Positions 1 to 6,097 are shown, counted from the first letter of the stretch. The stretch is DNA of 7,148 nt from Acidobacteriota bacterium (GCA_021804195.1 JAJZKJ010000108.1:1-7148); one strand, 5' to 3'. A program made the numbers and translations. The notes: a model not told the origin generated them from the letters alone.

Positions 1-1
1 G

Positions 2-511
2 GTAGCTGCCCGCTTTGACGAGCGGCTCGACCCCTGGTATTACCGGTACGGCAAGATCTTCTGGCAGGACACGTCATATTCCACCGTCGGTCCGTTTGAC
101 GAACGGCTATTCGACTCCCAGCGCATGTTCACGCTCATCCATCAGGAGATACGGGAGGCCGCGAAAGCGGGCAACTGCGTGCTGGTGGGCCGCGGGGCAG
201 CCTGCGCGCTGGCTGGCCATCCGGGCTGCTTCCACATCTTCGTCTACGCCACCGCCAGCGCCAAAAAGGAATGGTTCATGCGCAACTATCCGCAGCAGGC
301 GAACCGCGCCGAACAGGAACTGGCCGCCCACGATCGCCGCCGCGCCGCCGTCATCCGCAAGTTTTACCAGCAGGATTGGTGCGCCCGCAGTCTTTACCAC
401 ATGCTCCTGAACTCGTGCATCGGCACCGAGGCCATGATCGCAGCGGTGGAATGCGCGGCCGGCATTTGCGCTCCGGCGCCGGAGATAGCGCACGCTCAAT
501 CTTCAAGATAA
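2..511 (+). CDS. Cytidylate kinase-like family protein, 5'-truncated by window edge
   Basis: The reading frame is open from the first bases to the TAA at 509-511, so the gene begins outside the window; 169 C-terminal residues are visible. The segment around VLVGRGAACALAG followed by a hydrophobic strand (FHIFVYA) and then Arg/Lys-rich helices matches, from memory, the cytidylate-kinase-like P-loop family (PF13189 type), whose members are presumed cytoplasmic nucleoside monophosphate kinases. The P-loop itself would lie upstream and cannot be checked. The aromatic-rich stretch before it (DPWYYRYGKIFWQD) is also seen. The first ATG inside the window (125) would cut into the conserved fold and is not the start. 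The gene converges on alr with only 18 bp between the stop codons, and I see no clear terminator in that gap. The exact substrate is unknown, so no symbol is given. Confidence 0.75.
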   Translation, partial: VAARFDERLDPWYYRYGKIFWQDTSYSTVGPFDERLFDSQRMFTLIHQEIREAAKAGNCVLVGRGAACALAGHPGCFHIFVYATASAKKEWFMRNYPQQANRAEQELAAHDRRRAAVIRKFYQQDWCARSLYHMLLNSCIGTEAMIAAVECAAGICAPAPEIAHAQSSR

Positions 512-529
512 TCTTCCCGCCCAGGCCCC

Positions 530-1720
530 TTATACGGCAACGCGCCGCACCCGCTGCCCGATGCGCGTAAAAACCTCCCACGGAATCGTCCCCGTGGCGT
601 CGGCATGATCGAAAGCGGTAATGCATCCGCTGCCCTGCGTCCCCAGGATCACCACCTCATCGCCCGCCTCCACGCCGGAAATCTCCGTCACATCCAGCAC
701 GCTCTGGTCCATGCTGATGCGGCCCACCACGGGTGCGCGCTCGCCGCGCACCAGCAGGCTGAAGCGGTTGCCCAACTTGCGATCGAGGCCGTCGGCATAG
801 CCCAGCGCCACCAGCGCCAGGCGCATCGGCTCGGTGGCCACAAAGGTGCCGTTATACCCCACCACGGCGCCTGCCGGAACCGCGCGCACGCCAACAACCG
901 CGGACTTCCAACTGAGCACGGGCTGAAGGGCGGCGCGCGCCGCAACCAACGCGGCCGGCTCCTGGTCGAAGTCCGGATCGAAGCGCGGAACAAGCCCGTA
1001 GAGCGCCAGGCCCGGCCGCAGCATGGCCTTCATGCCGTGGGTGGCGGCAAGATCCCCAATGGTGCGCGCCTGCCCCGCCAGCAGCGCGGCTGAATTGCCC
1101 ACATTGAGCCACTCCGCAAACAGGCCGGCGGAGGCGATGCGGCCGAGTATCTGGTTGAGAAGCGCAAGCTGCTCGGCCGTCACCTGCCCACCGGCCTCGT
1201 CCGGGGCGAAAAGGTGCGTCATCACGCCTTCCAGCCGCAGCGGAGAAGCCGGCGCAAACCATGTAAAAAGCGCCGCCAGCGCCTCGGGACTCGCTCCCTG
1301 GCGGCTCATGCCGGTGTCAATCTCCAGGTGCACAGGCACCGACCCGGGCAGCGCTCCGGCGGCGCTTGCCGCGGCCCGCAGTTCGTCCAGTTGCCACGGC
1401 TCCCAGGCCACGACCGTCAGATGGTGCTGCATCACAGCCCCGCCCTGGCCGGGAAAGACGCCGCCGATCACCAGCACCCGGGTATCGGCGCCCGGACAGA
1501 CTGCGCGGGCGGCAATTCCCTCTTCCACGCTGGTAACACCCAGCCAACGGGCTCCCGCGCGCACCGCGGCCGGCGCGCAAAGCGCCAGCGAATGACCATA
1601 GGCATCGGCCTTGACGATGGCCAGAAGATCCGCATCCGGAGCGGCCAGTCGCTGGAGAAAACGATAATTATGCTCAACGGCTTGGGTGCGAATTTCAACC
1701 CGGCAGGGACGTGTTGACAT
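530..1720 (-). CDS. alr: Alanine racemase (PLP-dependent)
   Basis: Interconverts L- and D-alanine in the cytoplasm, supplying D-Ala for peptidoglycan. 396 residues from the ATG at 1718-1720, normal for the family (about 360-400). Visible signatures: the PLP-binding lysine K37 in AIVKADAYGH; the EIDTGMSRQG segment with R140; THLFAPDE around H169; RPGLALYG with R235; the second catalytic base Y289 in VVGYNGTF; GYADGLDR; and ISMDQS around M337. The frame extends upstream to a TTG at 1775-1777, but the added 19 residues do not resemble the family. The chosen ATG has a GGAAAG-like Shine-Dalgarno a few bases upstream and gives the expected N-terminus (CRVEIRTQAVEHNYR). It lies 128 bp downstream of the E2 gene on the same strand; cotranscription is possible but not shown. 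All key residues are present, so the protein looks active. Confidence 0.95.
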   Translation of the reverse strand: MSTRPCRVEIRTQAVEHNYRFLQRLAAPDADLLAIVKADAYGHSLALCAPAAVRAGARWLGVTSVEEGIAARAVCPGADTRVLVIGGVFPGQGGAVMQHHLTVVAWEPWQLDELRAAASAAGALPGSVPVHLEIDTGMSRQGASPEALAALFTWFAPASPLRLEGVMTHLFAPDEAGGQVTAEQLALLNQILGRIASAGLFAEWLNVGNSAALLAGQARTIGDLAATHGMKAMLRPGLALYGLVPRFDPDFDQEPAALVAARAALQPVLSWKSAVVGVRAVPAGAVVGYNGTFVATEPMRLALVALGYADGLDRKLGNRFSLLVRGERAPVVGRISMDQSVLDVTEISGVEAGDEVVILGTQGSGCITAFDHADATGTIPWEVFTRIGQRVRRVAV

Positions 1721-1848
1721 GGGGCTTTCCAAGTGCCAGTTTACGGCATCGGTGCGCGATGGCCCGGCGCGAATCAAGCCCGCTCAGGAACCGGCGCGGC
1801 GACAATGGAGAAAGCCAGTGGTTCCGTCTTGCCACGCCCGGCATCTTT
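1721..1848. other. Intergenic spacer between E2 stop and alr start
   Basis: 128 bp separate the two minus-strand genes. I see no convincing intrinsic terminator after E2 and no well-spaced promoter for alr. TTGATT and TAAACT hexamers occur on the minus strand, but with a spacing of about 28 bp, which is too long. The open frames crossing it on the plus strand are shadows of the neighbouring genes. Confidence 0.5.
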
Positions 1849-3090
1849 TCAGCCAAGCTCCTGCTCCCAGCTCTCCAGCCCCTTTTTGAACTCCGTCATG
1901 AACTTCCCCGCGTCCGCGCCGTCGATCAGCCGGTGATCGAAGCCCAGGCAGTAGTGCTGCATCGACCGGATGGCGATGGTGTCATTGCCCTCGGCGTCGG
2001 TCAGCACCACCGGCTCTTTCTTCAGCGCGCCAATCGCCAGAATCGCCGACTCCGGCTGGTTGATGATGGGGGTGCCGAACTCGTCGCCAAACACGCCGGA
2101 ATTGGTCAGCGTGAAGGTCGAGCCGCCAGTCTCCTCCGGTTGCAGTTTCTTGGCGCGCGCGCGCCCCGCCAGGTCGGCAATCGTGCGCGCCAGGTCCACA
2201 AAGCTGCGCTGCTCGGCCTGCCGGATCACCGGCACGATCAGCCCCCACTCCAGCGCCACCGCAATGCCCAGGTTGATATTGGCGTGGTAGCGGATCGATG
2301 TGCCCTCCAGCGAGGCGTTAACGATGGGAAACCGGCGCAGCGCCTGGATGGCCGCCGCCGCGATAAACGGCATGTACGTGAGCTTTACGCCGTGGCGCTG
2401 CTCAAAGCGCTCCCTCGCCCGCTCGCGCAGCCGCGCAATGCGCGTCAGGTCGATCCGGTACACCGAGTGAACATGCGGCGCGATCCTCTTGCTCTCCACC
2501 ATGCGCTCGGCGATGACGGCCCGCATCCGGGTCATGGGAACCAGCTCGCCAGCCAGCGGCGGCGGAGCGGGAACCGGCACCGGTGCAGCGGCTGCGGCGC
2601 CGCCGGCCCCGCGCGCCTTCAGATAGCCGAGAATATCTTCCTTGGTAATGCGCCCGGCCGCGCCTGAGCCTGGAATCCCGTTCAGCTCAATCTGGTTTTC
2701 CCGCGCCATGCGGCGCACCAGCGGCGACGAGCGAACGCGCCCGCCCGGCTCCTGCGCCACTGCCGGCTGCTCGCGATGCGCGGGCGCCGGCCCGCCAGCG
2801 GTTGCCGGGGCAACGGCTTCCACCCTGGCTGGCGCAGGCGCTTCCGCGGCAATCGCGCCGCCGATGACCGCAATCACGGTATTCACCCCAACCGTGTCGC
2901 CCGCCGCAAACCGGATCTCGCTGAGCACGCCGGCCACCGGCGCGGGAATCTCCGCATCCACCTTGTCCGTCGAAATCTCCAGCAGCGGCTCGTCCTGCGC
3001 GACCGTGTCGCCCACCTTCTTGAGCCACTTGGTAATGGTGCCCTCGGTAATGGACTCGCCCATCTGCGGCATCACAACGTCGGTTGGCAT
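1849..3090 (-). CDS. 2-oxo acid dehydrogenase E2 component (dihydrolipoamide acyltransferase)
   Basis: Core acyltransferase of a 2-oxo acid dehydrogenase complex: it carries an acyl group on a lipoyl arm and passes it to CoA in the cytoplasm. 413 residues with the classic layout: one lipoyl domain (about 2-77) with the lipoylated lysine K43 in STDKVDAE; an Ala/Pro linker (79-117); a peripheral-subunit binding domain (about 120-157, SSPLVRRMAR to GRITKEDILGYL); a second Ala/Pro linker; and a catalytic domain (about 182-413). The catalytic motif FDHRLIDG supplies H386 and D390. The start has a good Shine-Dalgarno (GAGAGGA) just upstream. It follows lipB by 105 bp on the same strand, and LipB supplies the octanoyl group that becomes this lipoyl arm. 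No E1 or E3 gene is in view. Whether the substrate is pyruvate, 2-oxoglutarate or branched-chain acids cannot be decided here, so I give no symbol. Confidence 0.93.
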   Translation of the reverse strand: MPTDVVMPQMGESITEGTITKWLKKVGDTVAQDEPLLEISTDKVDAEIPAPVAGVLSEIRFAAGDTVGVNTVIAVIGGAIAAEAPAPARVEAVAPATAGGPAPAHREQPAVAQEPGGRVRSSPLVRRMARENQIELNGIPGSGAAGRITKEDILGYLKARGAGGAAAAAPVPVPAPPPLAGELVPMTRMRAVIAERMVESKRIAPHVHSVYRIDLTRIARLRERARERFEQRHGVKLTYMPFIAAAAIQALRRFPIVNASLEGTSIRYHANINLGIAVALEWGLIVPVIRQAEQRSFVDLARTIADLAGRARAKKLQPEETGGSTFTLTNSGVFGDEFGTPIINQPESAILAIGALKKEPVVLTDAEGNDTIAIRSMQHYCLGFDHRLIDGADAGKFMTEFKKGLESWEQELG

Positions 3091-3151
3091 GTATTCCTCT
3101 CAATGGCTTGCGCTACAGACACATAGCAGCCTCGCGGCCGCTTCCTGCCGG

Positions 3152-3157
3152 ATTATA
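3152..3157 (-). promoter_or_regulatory. Possible -10 box for the E2 gene (TATAAT)
   Basis: The minus strand reads TATAAT here, a perfect -10 consensus in otherwise GC-rich DNA, about 60 bp upstream of the E2 start codon. No recognisable -35 hexamer lies at 16-18 bp, so this is only a candidate. If real, E2 could be transcribed independently of lipB. Confidence 0.3.
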
Positions 3158-3173
3158 AATCCCGCCGCATAGG

Positions 3174-3195
3174 GCGGTTGGCGGCCGCCAGCCGC
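3174..3195. repeat. Inverted repeat immediately after the lipB stop codon
   Basis: A 22-bp near-perfect dyad directly abuts the lipB stop codon (3196-3198). Its core TGGCGGCCGCCA (3179-3190) is a perfect palindrome, and the outer arms add four more pairs beyond one imperfect pair. In the minus-strand (lipB) transcript the imperfect pair is C-A; in a plus-strand transcript it would be a G-U wobble. No U-tract follows in the lipB direction, so it is not a typical intrinsic terminator. It could be a transcript-stabilising or attenuating hairpin between lipB and E2, or chance in GC-rich DNA. Confidence 0.4.
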
Positions 3196-4065
3196 TCAGG
3201 CGCGCACCGGCCGCTCCTTCTTTTTGAGCAGACGTTCCAGTTCCGGCGGATATTGGAGCGGCGTGTCCGCGGCGGGAAAGACCGGTTCCGCGGCGGGCGC
3301 CTCTTCCGCCTGGGCACGCAACGCGGCCAGGCTTTCAACGGCAAGCACCTGCGCCCCAAAGACGAAACCGAACTGCCGCGCCGCTTCATTGGCCACGGCC
3401 TCAAGAGCCGGCAGCGGCTTTGCCTGCGCGTCCACCTCGCGCTCCAGGCTCGTCATCCGGCAGCCCGCAATGCCGCATGGAGTGATCAGCTCGAAATCGC
3501 GCAGATCGGTCGTCACATTGAAGGCAAAGCCATGCGATGTAACCCCCCGCGCCACGTGAATGCCAATCGAGGCGATCTTCCGCGACTCCGCGGAAAGCTG
3601 TTCCCTGGAAGCCGCTGGCGTACAGACATTTTCGGCTGCGGCGCCGCACCAGACGCCGGTCAGGCCGCAGATGCGCCCGGCGCGTACGCCGTAAACGCCG
3701 CAAAGCCGCATCAGCGCCTCTTCCATCTGGCGCACAAAGTCCACCGGACCCAATCGGCCTCCCTGCGCATTGCGCAGGCTGCGCAGGTCGAAGATCGGGT
3801 AGCCGATAAGCTGCCCGGGGCCATGATAGGTTACGTCGCCGCCGCGGTTGATCTCGTGGACGCTGACGCCTCGCCGGGCCAGTAGCTCCGCCGAGGCCAG
3901 CACGTTGGCGCGCTGTGCGTTGAGGCCCAGCGTCAGCACTGGCGGGTGTTCCAGCAGCAGCAGAACATTCCCGATGCGGTTCCGCTGGCGCAGTTCCACC
4001 AGCTCGTCCTGCAGCCGCAGTGCCTCGCCGTAGCCCATGCGCCCGAGATAGAGGTAGGAAATCAT
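3196..4065 (-). CDS. lipB: Lipoyl(octanoyl) transferase LipB
   Basis: Transfers the octanoyl group from acyl carrier protein to a lysine of lipoyl domains, the first step of lipoate attachment; cytoplasmic. 289 residues from the ATG at 4063-4065, whose N-terminus (YLYLGRMGYGEAL) matches the family; the frame runs 17 residues further upstream without family resemblance. Visible signatures: RGGDVTYHGPGQ (74-85) and the Cys-Lys acyltransferase dyad, K163 in SRKIASIGIH and C197 in ITPCGIAGC, equivalent by motif to K135 and C169 of E. coli LipB. Family members are usually about 210-240 residues. The extra length here is a roughly 15-residue insertion after GVWC (about 141-158) and a C-terminal tail (about 251-289) rich in Ala, Pro and Glu that ends with Lys/Arg-rich residues. 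It precedes the E2 gene by 105 bp on the same strand, which fits a lipoylation role. It is divergent from the MpaB-family gene with 65 bp between starts. Confidence 0.95.
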   Translation of the reverse strand: MISYLYLGRMGYGEALRLQDELVELRQRNRIGNVLLLLEHPPVLTLGLNAQRANVLASAELLARRGVSVHEINRGGDVTYHGPGQLIGYPIFDLRSLRNAQGGRLGPVDFVRQMEEALMRLCGVYGVRAGRICGLTGVWCGAAAENVCTPAASREQLSAESRKIASIGIHVARGVTSHGFAFNVTTDLRDFELITPCGIAGCRMTSLEREVDAQAKPLPALEAVANEAARQFGFVFGAQVLAVESLAALRAQAEEAPAAEPVFPAADTPLQYPPELERLLKKKERPVRA

Positions 4066-4076
4066 TGCCTGTTTCG

Positions 4077-4082
4077 ATTGTA
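4077..4082 (-). promoter_or_regulatory. Possible -10 box for lipB (TACAAT)
   Basis: The minus strand reads GGCTACAAT, ending 11 bp upstream of the lipB ATG. If used, the transcript would begin only a few bases before the start codon, giving a nearly leaderless mRNA. No clear -35 is visible. The same GGCTA(C/T)A(A/G)T pattern occurs before the small gene at 5171. The assignment is tentative. Confidence 0.3.
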
Positions 4083-4130
4083 GCCATCGCGCGCCACAGC
4101 CGCGGCCGGTGCACACTGGTAGATGTGAAC

Positions 4131-5093
4131 ATGGAGCCTTCGCCCAGCCGCAATCCGGACGCTTTCGTCTCCGCGCAGGACAGCACGCTCCTGCTGGAAG
4201 CGGTTGCGCGCCAGGCGGCCGGCGCGGAAGCCGGTCTCTTCGGCCCGCTATCGATCACCTGGAGGATCAACCGCGAGTCGGCGCTGTTTTTGGGTGCCGG
4301 CCGCGCCGCGTTGCTGCAACTGGCCCATCCCTGGGTGGCGGCGGCCCTGGCCGAACACTCCACCGTGCTTGACCGCCCCATCGCCCGCTTCCACAACACC
4401 TTCCGCATCGTCTTCACCATGGTCTTCGGAACGCTTGCCCAGGCCACCAACTCCGCGCGCCATCTCTACGCGCTGCACGCGCGCATTCGCGGCCAGTTGC
4501 CGCAAGCCGTGGCCGCCTATGCTCGCGGCTCGCATTACCGGGCCAACGAGGTGGCCGCCCTGCGCTGGGTCTACGCCACGCTGGTTGAAAGCGCCGTGAT
4601 CGCCTATGAAGCCGTCCTGCCGCCGCTCACCGCCGCCGAGCGCGAACAGTACTACGCGGAAAGCCGCACGCTCTCCGGACTCTTCGGCATTCCTCCCCAC
4701 GCCTTGCCGCAGAGCTGGGATAATTTTGTTGCCTACAACCAGGCCATGCACGCTTCGGACGCGCTGGGCGTGAGCGCCGGCGCGCGCGCCATTGCGCACA
4801 GCCTGATGACCGGAGCCGGTTCCTGGCTCCATCCGCCGCACTGGTATCGCGCCCTCACCGCCGCATGGATGCCGCCGCGCTTCCGCGAAGAATTCGCCCT
4901 CGAAGAAGACCCCAGCTCAGCCCGGCGCGCTCTGCGCGTCCTGCCCCATATCTACCGGCGGCTGCCCGCCGCGGTGCGGTTTTCCGGGCCATGGCAGGAA
5001 GCGCAGGCGCGGCTGGCGCTGCGGCCCGTTGGCCTGCTTACGCAGTGGAGCAACCGGTTCTGGATTGGCGAAAGCCGGCTGCCGTTTGCCTGA
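4131..5093 (+). CDS. Oxygenase MpaB / DUF2236 family protein (putative haem oxygenase)
   Basis: 320 residues, largely alpha-helical, with no signal peptide and no obvious membrane span. I recognise the DUF2236/MpaB family (ER-bound oxygenase MpaB and rubber oxygenase Lcp catalytic domain, PF09995 type) from the segments RINRESALFLGAGRAALLQLAHPWVA (43-69, shown here by its key residues R45, R48, H66 and P67), RFHNTFR, MVFGTL and the conserved Trp/Tyr/Glu-rich helix (LRWVYATLVESAVIAYE). R86 and T90 form an Arg-x3-Thr pair, followed by H111 and H116. This recalls the R164/T168/H198 haem-site set of Lcp, though the Thr-His spacing (26 here with H116, versus 30) is not identical. The ATG at 4131 is chosen because upstream codons in the frame overlap lipB; an in-frame GTG at 4125 is an alternative. 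The natural substrate is unknown for most bacterial members, so the reaction is not assigned. Confidence 0.85.
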   Translation: MEPSPSRNPDAFVSAQDSTLLLEAVARQAAGAEAGLFGPLSITWRINRESALFLGAGRAALLQLAHPWVAAALAEHSTVLDRPIARFHNTFRIVFTMVFGTLAQATNSARHLYALHARIRGQLPQAVAAYARGSHYRANEVAALRWVYATLVESAVIAYEAVLPPLTAAEREQYYAESRTLSGLFGIPPHALPQSWDNFVAYNQAMHASDALGVSAGARAIAHSLMTGAGSWLHPPHWYRALTAAWMPPRFREEFALEEDPSSARRALRVLPHIYRRLPAAVRFSGPWQEAQARLALRPVGLLTQWSNRFWIGESRLPFA

Positions 5094-5110
5094 TTTACGC
5101 TCTCGCCCGG

Positions 5111-5120
5111 CTGGCGCCAG
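5111..5120. repeat. Perfect 10-bp palindrome upstream of the small gene
   Basis: CTGGCGCCAG is a perfect palindrome lying 18 bp after the stop of the MpaB-family gene and 8 bp upstream of the TATAGT box. It sits where the spacer of a promoter would be, so it could be an operator, but a 10-bp palindrome is also expected by chance in such GC-rich sequence. No T-run follows, so a terminator is unlikely. Confidence 0.25.
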
Positions 5121-5128
5121 GAAACGGC

Positions 5129-5134
5129 TATAGT
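5129..5134 (+). promoter_or_regulatory. Possible -10 box for the gene at 5171 (TATAGT)
   Basis: GGCTATAGTAAAG stands out as AT-rich in the 77-bp gap between the MpaB-family gene and the next gene. TATAGT differs from the consensus at one base. The predicted start of transcription would leave a leader of about 30 nt. No good -35 hexamer is seen at 16-18 bp. Confidence 0.35.
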
Positions 5135-5170
5135 AAAGTGAAACCCTTGAAATGGAGCAAAGAGTAGCCC

Positions 5171-5557
5171 ATGGACTCCGGCGGCACAATCGATTTCGGC
5201 GCGGACTCCGATCCCATTGACGCGGCGGCGAATGCCTTCGCCGAGCAATTGCTCCACTGCCTGGACGAGTGCGCCCGGGGGCGCAGGGGATTGTTTTCAG
5301 ATTACGAAGGAGCCGGCGGCGATACGGAAACGGGTGGCTGGCCCGAGGCAGCGCGCCTGCGCGAACTGGCCCTCGCCCTGCAATCGGCCTCGGCGCGGAC
5401 CGGCCGGCGGAACGCGCTCGTTGACGAGTTCCTCGACCTGTGTTCGATTCACGGCGAAAGCCATCCGGGGGAGCGCAGGCTGGCGCGCGCATTCCTGGAG
5501 CGCATTGAGCGTGGCGAGGTGGGCGAGCTCAGCCCGGGACCGATGAAATTTCAGTAA
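5171..5557 (+). CDS. Hypothetical protein, 128 residues
   Basis: I do not recognise this family. The protein is soluble, mostly helical by composition and acidic in its first half, with no signal peptide or membrane segment. It has three cysteines: C30 and C34 in an HCLDEC motif, and C91 in DLCSIHGE next to H93. A Gly-rich stretch (47-56) separates two predicted helical blocks (16-40 and 58-118); the second contains RLRELALALQ and ERRLARAFLERIERGE. Codon use is GC-rich at third positions like its neighbours, which supports a real gene over a chance frame. The ATG at 5171 has only a weak purine-rich stretch (AGAG) close by, with GGAG 13 bases upstream. It may have its own promoter (TATAGT at 5129). 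Some Cys/His residues could bind metal, but the pattern is incomplete for any known site. Confidence 0.7.
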   Translation: MDSGGTIDFGADSDPIDAAANAFAEQLLHCLDECARGRRGLFSDYEGAGGDTETGGWPEAARLRELALALQSASARTGRRNALVDEFLDLCSIHGESHPGERRLARAFLERIERGEVGELSPGPMKFQ

Positions 5558-6097
5558 TGGCGTCTACACCTTGTCGAAAATCTGGCCAGGCCCGTTCTTA
5601 TACCAAGCTCAAAAGACTCCTCAGCGGTTGGCGCAAATCACTGCATCGCAGGACCGGATGCTCAAGAGCCTTCGCGGTGCAACGTCATGGCAGTACATTC
5701 CCATTCGCCTCCACAAACTTGGCGCGCATTGAGGAATCCTTCACTTGCCTCTCAAACCCCAGCCAACCGCCCCATCACTTCACCCAGCGCCAACCTCACC
5801 GCCAACCCATTTGCAGATAATTTTCACCCGATGACGCATAATGCAAATAGAAATGAAAACCGCCCTCATGACCATCGGAATCCGGAATCAGAATCAGCTT
5901 CGCGGGCTGCCAACCCGCCGGATTCTGCCGCCAGCTAGCCGCACACCCACCCCCCCTGAAATATTTTTCTTTCCCACGGATTTTTTGCAGGCAATTTCGT
6001 TTCCAGTCAAATACGGCATTCTCGACCGCCGCCCATTCCACATTCTGGTACGCCGCTTCCAATCCGCCGCAAAATCCCGCCCGAGGCCCCTCGCCGC
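5558..6097. other. 540-bp stretch without a convincing gene
   Basis: Between the small gene and coaE I find no credible gene. Short open frames exist: 5557-5820 plus, which begins inside the TAATG at the stop of the preceding gene; 5841-6110 plus; and 5796-6062 minus, 88 residues. Their codon use is unlike the flanking genes (many AGA, ACA, TCA and AAA codons) and their products are not recognised. The stretch is visibly poorer in GC than the genes around it and carries homopolymer runs (seven C at 5950-5956, five T at 5964-5968, six T at 5981-5986) and a compound inverted repeat at 5878-5925. It presumably holds the end of the upstream transcript and the coaE promoter, but neither can be placed with confidence. 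It could also be a decayed gene. Confidence 0.55.
5878..5925. repeat. Compound inverted repeat in the gap upstream of coaE
   Basis: The outer arms GAATCCG (5878-5884) and CGGATTC (5919-5925) are perfectly complementary. Nested inside are GCGGG (5902-5906) and CCCGC (5914-5918) with a 7-nt loop, stacked directly on the right outer arm. The left side leaves a 17-nt bulge containing a short tandem repeat (GAATCA, GAATCA). The result is a 12-pair interrupted hairpin on either strand. No T-run follows immediately on the plus strand; the T-runs come about 40 nt later. It may be a structured RNA element, a weak terminator or a small mobile-repeat remnant. Confidence 0.4.

Noticed and set aside
605..1717. 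Long plus-strand open frames opposite alr (605-1093, 1023-1595, 1214-1717).
   Set aside because: They are antisense shadows of a clearly recognised alr gene, typical of high-GC DNA.
1738..1777. TTGATT and TAAACT on the minus strand as a promoter for alr.
   Set aside because: The gap between the hexamers is about 28 bp, well outside the usual 16-18.
2152..2165. A 14-bp palindrome of alternating C and G, possibly Z-DNA forming or a regulatory site.
   Set aside because: It is inside the E2 catalytic domain and is explained by GC-rich codons for an Arg-Ala-Arg-Ala stretch.
1711..2667. A 318-codon plus-strand open frame opposite the E2 gene.
   Set aside because: It lies antisense to E2, whose domains and catalytic motif are unambiguous; its product is Arg/His-rich as expected for a shadow frame.
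3401..4450. A 349-codon minus-strand open frame spanning lipB and the MpaB-family gene.
   Set aside because: It is out of frame with lipB and antisense to the MpaB-family gene, both of which carry recognisable motifs.
5437..5453. A T-arm-like hairpin: five paired bases around a TTCGATT loop, suggestive of a tRNA.
   Set aside because: It lies inside the 128-residue coding region, and no matching 5' acceptor arm, D-arm or anticodon arm is found upstream at the right distance. No CCA-like end follows.
5796..6062. Minus-strand 88-codon open frame in the gap.
   Set aside because: Product not recognised, codon use unlike the neighbours, overlaps another long open frame on the opposite strand, and no ribosome site is evident. 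Kept only as a possible decayed remnant within the gap entry.
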